From assembly GCA_945862385.1 (NCBI GenBank), contig CAMAXV010000003.1:62001-126000 (forward strand): DNA of 64,000 nt, written 5' to 3'. A program made the position numbers and the translations under genes. This document shows, in pieces, positions 36,194-44,137 of this stretch. Source of the stretch: Chitinophaga pinensis. GTDB taxonomy: Bacteria > Bacteroidota > Bacteroidia > Chitinophagales > Chitinophagaceae. Numbering within the stretch: position 1 is the first letter of the stretch; every line of letters begins with the position of its first letter. A model generated the notes under the pieces. It worked only from the letters and a program-made list of their open reading frames with translations. It was not told the origin of the DNA and made no database searches.

Positions 36194-38536
36194 ATGAATT
36201 TTTTCAGTGAAAAAAAAATTGCCATCCGTAAAGCATATTGGGTAATTGCCATCATAGTTGTAGTGGCAGCTGGTATAACGCTGGTCATGCGGGATGAATC
36301 AGGAACAGAACAGGAAGTACCCGATATCGTTGACTATAATTTTCATATCAGGCCCATATTATCAGACAGGTGTTTCAAGTGTCATGGTCCTGATGCTAAC
36401 AAGCGTGAGGCAGGACTCAGACTGGATACAGAAGAAGGTGCATTTGCAGCATTAAAGGACAATCCCGGCAAGCACGTTATTATACCCGGAGACCCACTCA
36501 ATTCAGCACTTTATGCCAGACTGGTTTCAAGCGATACGTCTGAACTTATGCCTCCCCCTTCATCTAACCTGGCATTGACCAAAACAGAAATTGAGATCAT
36601 CAGAAAATGGATCGAGCAGGGAGCCAAATACAAGAAACACTGGTCGTTCATAGCGCCTCAGAGACCTGCAGTACCGAAGGTGGATAAAGACCTGAACCCA
36701 AGGAATCCCATTGACAATTTTGTCTTTGCTAAATTGGAAGAAGTTGGCTTAGATCCCAATCCTGAAACTTCAAGGGAAGCCCTTTTGAAAAGGGTATCCA
36801 TGGATATTACGGGTTTGCCCCCTACGCTCGAACAACAGGAGAAATTTCTGCAAGATAAATCTGCCGATGCCTATGAAAAAATAGTGGATGAATTATTATC
36901 CAGTAAACATTATGGTGAAAAAATGGCTATCCAGTGGATGGATGTGGCGAGGTATGCTGACAGCCATGGCTATCAGGATGATGGATACCGCACAATGTGG
37001 CCCTGGAGAGATTGGGTGATTCATGCTTTTAACAGCAATTATTCATTTGCACAGTTCCTCACCTGGCAGCTTGCGGGAGACCTTTTACCTAACCCCACAA
37101 AAGAACAGATGCTTGCCACGGGGTTCAACAGGAACCATAAGATTACCCAGGAAGGAGGTGTAATTGATGAGGAATACAGAATTGAATACGTAACAGACAG
37201 AACCAACACGGTAGGAAAAGCATTCATGGCCATAACACTCGAATGCTCCAAATGCCACGACCACAAATATGACCCGGTTTCACAGAAAGAATATTACAAT
37301 ATGTTTGCTTTCTTTGATAAGGTTCCTGAAAAAGGACTTGTGGGAGATATTGGACTCGCCTCACCAGGTGATCCGCCCAATATGCGTATCAGTTCTGCAG
37401 ACATCAGCTCCATGATGCATTACATCAACAAAAAAGATACGGCTGATGTAGTTGTAATGATCATGAAAGACAGTGCAGATATTCGTCCCACCCGTTTACT
37501 GAGAAGAGGCAATTATGATCAGCCCGCAGATACAGTTGAGATGGCTACACCTGCAGCTATCCTTCCCTTCAGTACGTCCAAATACGCAAAAAACAGATTA
37601 GGACTGGCACAATGGATGCTGGACCCGGCCAATCCACTTACGGCAAGGGTATTTGTAAACAGAATATGGAATGAGATTTTTGGCAGAGGGCTGGTTAAAA
37701 CAGTGGGAGATTTTGGTATGCAGGGAGAACTGCCTTCACATCCGGAGTTGCTTGACTGGTTATCAGTTGAATTCCGTGAAAGTGGCTGGGATATAAAGAA
37801 GTTAATCCGGATGATTGTCACTTCAACAACCTACAGACAATCCATTACAAGAAGTGAAAAGAAATTGCAACAAGACCCGGATAATAAATACTACAGTTAT
37901 TTCCCAAGAATGCGCCTGACAGCAGAACTGCAAAGAGACCTGCTGCTCAGTGCTTCAGGAATTCTTAATCCGGAAATTGGTGGTCCGAGTGTAAAGCCTT
38001 ACCTGCCTAAAGGTGTATGGGAATCTACCACCTCTGGCAGGGGTGAACTTGCCAGGTATATTCAGGATAAAGGTGATAAACTTTACCGCCGCGGGTTGTA
38101 TAATTTTATCAAAAGAACAGCACCACCACCTGCACTGCTTATCATGGATGCCAGCACAAGAGACCAGTGTGAAGTTACACGTTCAAGAACCAACACACCA
38201 CTTCAGGCACTTGTGCTTATGAATGATCCTCAATTGCTTGAAGCAGCAAGGGTGCTTGCACAACGCAGCATGAATATGAATCTACCGGAGAATACAATCC
38301 TGGAAAGAGTATTCAGACTGGTAGTTTGCAGAAAGCCTACTGACAAGGAACTAAAAATGTTAGGTCAGTATTATCAACAGCAAAAGGCAAGGTTTGAAAA
38401 GGAAAAAGGTAAGGCCTCGGCATTTCTGAAGTCCGGTGAATATGAACAAATAAGTACAAAAGATATAGCCGGCACAGCAGCATTGATGCAGGTGAATCAA
38501 ATGTTATTTAATCTTGATGAAACAACTGTAAAATAA
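36194..38536 (+). CDS. PSCyt1-DUF1549-DUF1553 protein (planctomycete-type cytochrome)
   Basis: A 780-residue membrane-anchored protein with one N-terminal transmembrane helix (about 15-33). A planctomycete-type c-type haem motif follows, CFKCH (Cys60, Cys63, His64), with the IIPGDP and MPPP segments of that family. Then comes DUF1549 (about 165-365), which holds a second CxxCH, CSKCHDHKYDP (351-355). The C-terminal DUF1553 domain (about 470-740) has RVFVNRIWNEIFGRGLV and TTYRQS. The exported part would lie in the periplasm. The interdomain region is short compared with the thousand-residue members. Function unknown; the haem motifs imply electron transfer. First gene of a three-gene run. Confidence 0.88.
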   Translation: MNFFSEKKIAIRKAYWVIAIIVVVAAGITLVMRDESGTEQEVPDIVDYNFHIRPILSDRCFKCHGPDANKREAGLRLDTEEGAFAALKDNPGKHVIIPGDPLNSALYARLVSSDTSELMPPPSSNLALTKTEIEIIRKWIEQGAKYKKHWSFIAPQRPAVPKVDKDLNPRNPIDNFVFAKLEEVGLDPNPETSREALLKRVSMDITGLPPTLEQQEKFLQDKSADAYEKIVDELLSSKHYGEKMAIQWMDVARYADSHGYQDDGYRTMWPWRDWVIHAFNSNYSFAQFLTWQLAGDLLPNPTKEQMLATGFNRNHKITQEGGVIDEEYRIEYVTDRTNTVGKAFMAITLECSKCHDHKYDPVSQKEYYNMFAFFDKVPEKGLVGDIGLASPGDPPNMRISSADISSMMHYINKKDTADVVVMIMKDSADIRPTRLLRRGNYDQPADTVEMATPAAILPFSTSKYAKNRLGLAQWMLDPANPLTARVFVNRIWNEIFGRGLVKTVGDFGMQGELPSHPELLDWLSVEFRESGWDIKKLIRMIVTSTTYRQSITRSEKKLQQDPDNKYYSYFPRMRLTAELQRDLLLSASGILNPEIGGPSVKPYLPKGVWESTTSGRGELARYIQDKGDKLYRRGLYNFIKRTAPPPALLIMDASTRDQCEVTRSRTNTPLQALVLMNDPQLLEAARVLAQRSMNMNLPENTILERVFRLVVCRKPTDKELKMLGQYYQQQKARFEKEKGKASAFLKSGEYEQISTKDIAGTAALMQVNQMLFNLDETTVK

Positions 38537-38540
38537 CGTC

Positions 38541-39992
38541 ATGGAAAATCAGGAAAAAGAATTCAGGCTGAATGTAACCCGCAGACATTTCTTAACCAGT
38601 GCGGGTTTGGGTATTGGAAGTGCAGCCCTCGGAACAATGCTTTTCAAAGACCAGTTATTTGGCTCTGACCAGCAGTCTGCCATACCACTTGGTTTAGCTC
38701 AATTTGCGCCAAAAGCCAAACGAATCATATATCTCTTTCAAAACGGAGCCCCCTCCCAACTGGAAACTTTTGATTACAAACCCTTGCTGAACAAAATGCA
38801 TGGTGAAGAACTGCCGGCTTCCATCCGAAAGGGACAACGACTTACCGGCATGACAGCCAACCAGGAAAAATTTCCATTGGTTGGATCTTCATTTGGTTTT
38901 TCACAACACGGACAATCCGGTGCATGGGTTTCTGAATTGTTTCCCAATATGGCTTCTGTTGTTGATGATCTTTGCATCATCAAAACCATGAATACGGAGG
39001 CTATCAATCATGATCCGGCCTTAACCTTTTTCCAAACAGGTGCCCAACAGGGTAACAGACCCAGTATGGGAGCCTGGATGAGTTACGGACTCGGCAGCGA
39101 AAATGCCAACCTTCCATCATACACGGTTTTATTGTCAAGAGGAAGAGGAAATGGACAGGGTGTATATTCCAAATTATGGACAAATGGATTCCTGGATAGT
39201 CTACATCAGGGAGTGGTATTCAGCAGTGGTGAAGACCCAGTCTTGTACCTGAATAATCCAGAAGGACATGACAGACAAAGCAGGAGGGATATGCTCGATC
39301 AGCTCGCCCAATTCAATGCTGAAGCGTTTGAAAATGTGGGTGATCCTGAAATCAATGCCCGCATCCAGCAATACGAAATGTCTTACAGGATGCAAAGTGC
39401 TGTTCCAGAGCTTACTGACCTGAGCAAGGAATCAGACAATACCATAAAGTTGTACGGCCCGGATTGCCTTGTTCCCGGAACCTATGCAGCCAACTGTCTG
39501 CTTGCCAGAAAACTTTCTGAATCGGGCGTTAGGTTTGTTCAGCTCTATCACCAGGGCTGGGACACCCATGGTAATCTTGCGAATGATATGCGGATGCAAG
39601 CTGAGGATGTGGATCGTGCTTCAGCAGGATTGATCAAGGACCTGAAACAGCGTGGGTTACTGGATGAAACACTGGTTATTTGGGGTGGAGAGTTTGGCAG
39701 AACAAATTATTGTCAGGGAAAAATTGATCCGGTTAACTACGGCCGCGACCATCATCCTAAATGTTTCAGTATCTGGATGGCAGGTGGTGGCGTAAAGCCA
39801 GGAATCGTTTATGGTGAAACAGATGAATTTGGATACAACATTGTCAAAGATCCCGTAAGTGTACATGATTTTCATGCCACAGTACTAAACCTTATGGGAA
39901 TAAACCATGAACAACTCACTTACAGACACCTCGGCCGAAGGTACAGGCTTACAGATATTGCTGGTGAAGTTGTTAACGGAATCATAGCCTAG
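38541..39992 (+). CDS. DUF1501 protein, Tat-exported
   Basis: A 483-residue protein with a twin-arginine signal (TRRHFLTSAGLGIGSAALG, Arg14-Arg15). The DUF1501 domain follows: RIIYLFQNGAPSQLETFDYKP, NHDPALTFFQTGAQQGNRPSMGAWMSYGLGSE, QLYHQGWDTHGN, VIWGGEFGRT and GRDHHPKCFSIWMAGGGVKPG. The fold belongs to the alkaline phosphatase/sulfatase superfamily and the His/Asp metal-type residues (WDTHGN, GRDHHP) are present. Which reaction it performs is not known. It starts 4 bases after the previous stop. DUF1501 and DUF1549/1553 genes are habitually paired, so the two proteins probably work together outside the cytoplasm. Confidence 0.9.
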   Translation: MENQEKEFRLNVTRRHFLTSAGLGIGSAALGTMLFKDQLFGSDQQSAIPLGLAQFAPKAKRIIYLFQNGAPSQLETFDYKPLLNKMHGEELPASIRKGQRLTGMTANQEKFPLVGSSFGFSQHGQSGAWVSELFPNMASVVDDLCIIKTMNTEAINHDPALTFFQTGAQQGNRPSMGAWMSYGLGSENANLPSYTVLLSRGRGNGQGVYSKLWTNGFLDSLHQGVVFSSGEDPVLYLNNPEGHDRQSRRDMLDQLAQFNAEAFENVGDPEINARIQQYEMSYRMQSAVPELTDLSKESDNTIKLYGPDCLVPGTYAANCLLARKLSESGVRFVQLYHQGWDTHGNLANDMRMQAEDVDRASAGLIKDLKQRGLLDETLVIWGGEFGRTNYCQGKIDPVNYGRDHHPKCFSIWMAGGGVKPGIVYGETDEFGYNIVKDPVSVHDFHATVLNLMGINHEQLTYRHLGRRYRLTDIAGEVVNGIIA

Positions 39993-40009
39993 ATTATATA
40001 TTCAATTTT

Positions 40010-42172
40010 ATGTCTAAACACTTCAGGTTCGTATCCAACAGCATCATTGTACTCCAGGTATTTATGCTGATTTTTGCTTTTGCTGACCTGTCTCAGCTTC
40101 CAGCTTGGATGCTGTTTACCGGTAAATTCCATCCCCTTGTGCTGCATTTGCCTGTAACCCTGGTATTGTGTCTTATTCCACTTTCCTTCTTTGCCAATAA
40201 ACAAAATGAGTATAGCATACTGCAAACCATTTTGAGATATGTTATCCTTTATACAACTTTATTTACAACACTTGCTGCTATTTTTGGACTTCTGCTTGCA
40301 GCAGAAAGCGAGTATGCAAAAGATACTTTGCAATGGCACAAATGGCTTGGTGTTAGTCTGGCACTGGTAACACATTTTCTGCTTTATGCCAATCAATGGA
40401 TACTTTCTCATAAAACTGCAGGGCAAATAGCTCTCATTTCAACAGCGGGCATCATGCTTGCAGGCAGCCACCTTGGAGGCAGTCTGACGCATGGCGAAGA
40501 TTTTTTCAGTTTAAATATTGCGGAAACTGCAACTGGAAGCTTCCCGGAGATAACAGATTCAACACATGTTTTTGAAGGCGCCATTGAACCTGTTATTGCT
40601 GCCAAATGTGCCTCCTGTCATAACGACCAAAAAATGAAGGGCGGTCTCAATATGGCCAGTTTTGCATCTCTAGCTAAAGGAGGTAAAACTGGGCCCAGCT
40701 GGGTTTCTGGTGATCCAGACATGAGCCTGCTAACTGAAAGGCTGGCATTGGATCCGGAAGATAAAAAACACATGCCTCCCAAAGGGAAGGCACAACTGAC
40801 AGCAACAGAGATACTGCTATTCAGAGAATGGATTAAATCCGGAGCTACAGCAAATACGCGTGTTGGTGAATTAAAGGAGACGGACACCTTGAAAGCATTG
40901 GTTTATCAGGTAGTAGAAGCAGGCAAAAAACCAAAATCAGCCAAAAGTTATACTTTTTCAGCGGCATCCTCAGCTACAATAGCTTCTTTGAATACCCCAT
41001 TCAGAAGAATTCTTCCACTTGCCTATCAATCACCAGCCTTAAGTGTGAAGTTTTTTCTGAAAGAACAATTTAATCCTGAAATGCTGAAAGAATGTTCTTC
41101 AATCAAAGAACAGGTTGTTGAAGTAAACCTTTCCGGAATGCCGGCGGATGATGAATTGCTAAAATCCCTGTCGCAATTCCCTAACCTGGAAAAATTGAAC
41201 CTGAATGGAACATGCATTACCGGAAAAAACTTAAACGTCCTTACTGCTTGCAAACAGCTGGAACAGATTTCACTCGCAAGCACAGCACTAAAGATAGAAG
41301 CACTGAAGGCACTTGCTGTTATACCGTCTCTAAAGAAAGTGTTTTTATGGAATACACAGGTTACAGAAAAAGATATAGCCAGGCTGACTTCTCAATATCC
41401 GGGTATTAAATGGGATATGGGTTATATTCCTGATAAAAACGAGTTGCTAAAACTTACACCACCATATCCTGCCAACCGTGACAAAGCCATCCTCGAACAG
41501 GGAGAAGTAATTTTCCTGAAACACCCACTACCAGGTGTTAAAATAAGGTATACTCTAGATGGATCAGTACCAGATACCAGTGCAGGAACAATTTTTGAAA
41601 CAGCAATCCCAATGAAAGGTTTGCTAAGAATAAGAGCTGTTGCTACAGCCTCAGGTTGGATCAGCAGCAATGTATCAGAACAAACCTTTTTTATGAAGGG
41701 AATAAAAACTGATTCAGTCAAATTAATCAACGAACCTGACCCTAAATACAGAAAATTTGGCGCCAAAGCGTTAACAGATGAAATTAAAGGGGAAGCAGGG
41801 AATTTTGGTATGAACTGGCTCGGATTTAAGGATTTACCATTCAAAGCAGGATTTTATACCAGTACCTCCAAAATGATTTCTCAGGTTGTATTAAGCCTGG
41901 CAGACAATACTGGTTCATACATATTCCCACCCACCCAAATTATCATTAAAGCAGGAGATAATCCTGCTCAGATGCAGGTTGTGGGTAAACTAAAGCCGGA
42001 AATGCCAGGAGAAAACAGATCAAATGCCGTAATCCCCTATACTGTTTTAATAACGCCGGGTAATTACCGCTACATCGAGATCGAGGCTGTAAATATTCAG
42101 AAACTTCCAGGCTGGCATAGAGGAAAAGGAGAAAAAGGATGGGTTTTTGTGGATGAGGTATTCTTTTATTAA
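40010..42172 (+). CDS. membrane protein with DUF2231-like module, c-type haem motif, repeat and CHB_HEX-like domains
   Basis: A 720-residue mosaic. Residues 1-165 hold four or five helices with HPLVLHLPV near 41 and SHLGGSLTHGEDF at 153-165, the pattern of the DUF2231-like membrane module. A planctomycete-type haem motif CASCH (200-204) follows, with MPPKGK and an EWIKSGA end. Residues about 365-470 look like irregular leucine-rich repeats (LSGMPADDELLKSLSQFPNLEKL-NLNGTCIT and following units). At about 505-560 there is a chitobiase/hexosaminidase C-terminal-type (CHB_HEX/FN3-associated) domain with IRYTLDGSVPDTS, and the end is a discoidin-like fold. Probably a periplasmic electron-transfer partner with a binding region. 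Third gene of the cluster, 17 bases behind DUF1501. Confidence 0.82.
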   Translation: MSKHFRFVSNSIIVLQVFMLIFAFADLSQLPAWMLFTGKFHPLVLHLPVTLVLCLIPLSFFANKQNEYSILQTILRYVILYTTLFTTLAAIFGLLLAAESEYAKDTLQWHKWLGVSLALVTHFLLYANQWILSHKTAGQIALISTAGIMLAGSHLGGSLTHGEDFFSLNIAETATGSFPEITDSTHVFEGAIEPVIAAKCASCHNDQKMKGGLNMASFASLAKGGKTGPSWVSGDPDMSLLTERLALDPEDKKHMPPKGKAQLTATEILLFREWIKSGATANTRVGELKETDTLKALVYQVVEAGKKPKSAKSYTFSAASSATIASLNTPFRRILPLAYQSPALSVKFFLKEQFNPEMLKECSSIKEQVVEVNLSGMPADDELLKSLSQFPNLEKLNLNGTCITGKNLNVLTACKQLEQISLASTALKIEALKALAVIPSLKKVFLWNTQVTEKDIARLTSQYPGIKWDMGYIPDKNELLKLTPPYPANRDKAILEQGEVIFLKHPLPGVKIRYTLDGSVPDTSAGTIFETAIPMKGLLRIRAVATASGWISSNVSEQTFFMKGIKTDSVKLINEPDPKYRKFGAKALTDEIKGEAGNFGMNWLGFKDLPFKAGFYTSTSKMISQVVLSLADNTGSYIFPPTQIIIKAGDNPAQMQVVGKLKPEMPGENRSNAVIPYTVLITPGNYRYIEIEAVNIQKLPGWHRGKGEKGWVFVDEVFFY

Positions 42173-42196
42173 TTTCACCTGCCTAACAGGCAGTAA

Positions 42197-44134
42197 TTGA
42201 TATCCCAGCAAACCATACAGGAAATCCAGAACAGAATCGATATCATTGATATCGTAGGTTCTTTTGTTAAGCTCAAAAGAAGGGGTACTAATTTAATTGG
42301 GAACTGTCCGTTTCACCACGAAAAAACACCCTCTTTTACTGTTTCACCTTCAAAAGAGATTTACAAATGTTTCGGATGTGGCAAGAGTGGCAATGCCATA
42401 GGCTTTGTCATGGAGCACGAAAAGTATACCTATGTGGAGGCCCTGAAATGGCTGGCTCAACGGTATAATGTAGAGATTGAAGAAACTGAAACCAGTCCTG
42501 AATACAAAGAGCAACAGCAGCTGGCAGACAGCCTGCATATTGTCAATCAGTTTGCTGTAAAATATTTTCAGAATCAACTTCTTGAAAATGATGAAGGAAT
42601 TGCAAATGCCTTGTCCTACCTGAGGGAAAGAGGGTTTAATGACGAGACAATCAGGAAATTTCAGATCGGCTACTGCCTGAACCAACGCGATGCATTTGCA
42701 AAGGAGGCTATAAAAAATCAATACAGTCCGGATATCCTCAAAAAAAGCGGACTCTGTATAGAACGGGACGGTCAGTTGGTAGACAACTACAGAGGCCGAA
42801 TCATTTTTCCGATCCATAATCAGAGTGGGAAAGTAATTGGTTTTGGGGCAAGGGTAATAGGAAGCAGTGATCGTGGCCCCAAATACATCAATACACCTGA
42901 GAATGAATTGTATGTCAAAAGTAAAATCCTGTATGGATCGTATTTTGCCAGGCAAACCATAGACAGGCTTGATGAATGTTTTCTGGTTGAGGGGTATACA
43001 GATGTCACCGCCATGCACCAGGCGGGTATTGACAATGTAGTTGCGTCTGGAGGTACATCTCTAACGGTAGATCAACTCCGCCTAATCAGAAAATACACCA
43101 ATAATCTAACCATCATTTACGATGGCGATGCAGCTGGCATAAAAGCTGCATTGAGAGGTCTTGATCTTGCCATAGAAGAAGGCCTTAACGTTCAGCTCGT
43201 TCTTGTTCCTGACAAAGAAGATCCAGACAGTTATGTTAAAAAAGTAGGTGCAGAGGCTTTCAGGGATTTGGTTCAGGCAAACAAACAGGATTTTATTTTA
43301 TTTCAACTGGAGGTTGCCCTCAAAGATGCCGGCTCAGACAGCTCCCGAAAAGCTGCCGTTGTCAATCAAATCGCGGAATCAATTTCTAAACTGAACAGAA
43401 CTGAAGATTTTACCAGGCAGCAGGATTATATCAAGCGGTGTTCATCTATATTAAAGGTGGATGAACAAGGTATGACTGCACTTGTGAATAAATTCAACAA
43501 GGATAAGCAGGATAAGGAAGAAAAGAAAATCCAGCGGGAGCTAAATCAACCTGAACAAGTCACCTCAGATCAGGAAAATGAACAAGATGGCCTTGCACTT
43601 TTTTTTAAAGATGAATTAAATGAACAGGCTGTCATCAGGTCACTGATAGAATTTGGCACGCTTGCATGGGACGATAACCTTACTGTTGCAGAATTTATAT
43701 TTCAGGAAGTTGACAATGACGGACTCGAAGAATTATTTGATAATAAGCTTTTGATAAGGATTTTAAATGACTACAGGTTGCAATTCAACAACGGAGAAAA
43801 TCCAACAGAAAAAAGTTTCCTCTACCATAGTGATCAGCAAATCAGTCAATTAGCAGTTTCCCTTTTAACTGAAAAACACCAGATCAGTCCGAACTGGACA
43901 AAAGTTTACAAGGGTGATATCCTCAATCGGAATGATTTATATAAAGAAGAAGTCTTATCCTGTATGACCTACCTGAAGCTTAAGAAAATTAAAAAACTGA
44001 TACTTGAAAATCAGTTGGATCTTGAGAAGGAGAATTCAACTGAAGATATCATCATACTACTTCAGACCCATCAACATTTGAAACAGGTAGAGATGGAACT
44101 GATGAAAAAAACGGGTACTGTAATCTTCAGGTGA
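42197..44134 (+). CDS. dnaG: DNA primase
   Basis: A 645-residue DnaG that starts with TTG. A stop codon lies directly upstream in frame and the next residues (ISQQTIQEIQNRIDIIDIV) align with the normal DnaG start. The zinc-binding domain has Cys37, His40, Cys58 and Cys61. The catalytic core includes the RNAP-basic motif region with GRIIFPI and the TOPRIM domain EGYTDVTAMHQAG near 264-276 and IIYDGDAAG. The C-terminal part (from about 430) is helical and less conserved, as expected for the helicase-binding domain. It makes RNA primers for replication. It starts 24 bases after the cytochrome cluster. Confidence 0.96.
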   Translation: MISQQTIQEIQNRIDIIDIVGSFVKLKRRGTNLIGNCPFHHEKTPSFTVSPSKEIYKCFGCGKSGNAIGFVMEHEKYTYVEALKWLAQRYNVEIEETETSPEYKEQQQLADSLHIVNQFAVKYFQNQLLENDEGIANALSYLRERGFNDETIRKFQIGYCLNQRDAFAKEAIKNQYSPDILKKSGLCIERDGQLVDNYRGRIIFPIHNQSGKVIGFGARVIGSSDRGPKYINTPENELYVKSKILYGSYFARQTIDRLDECFLVEGYTDVTAMHQAGIDNVVASGGTSLTVDQLRLIRKYTNNLTIIYDGDAAGIKAALRGLDLAIEEGLNVQLVLVPDKEDPDSYVKKVGAEAFRDLVQANKQDFILFQLEVALKDAGSDSSRKAAVVNQIAESISKLNRTEDFTRQQDYIKRCSSILKVDEQGMTALVNKFNKDKQDKEEKKIQRELNQPEQVTSDQENEQDGLALFFKDELNEQAVIRSLIEFGTLAWDDNLTVAEFIFQEVDNDGLEELFDNKLLIRILNDYRLQFNNGENPTEKSFLYHSDQQISQLAVSLLTEKHQISPNWTKVYKGDILNRNDLYKEEVLSCMTYLKLKKIKKLILENQLDLEKENSTEDIIILLQTHQHLKQVEMELMKKTGTVIFR

Positions 44135-44137
44135 TAT

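Noticed and set aside
42350-43018. 222-residue reading frame antisense to dnaG
   Set aside because: Mirror frame of a clear, conserved gene; no recognisable domain and no promoter.
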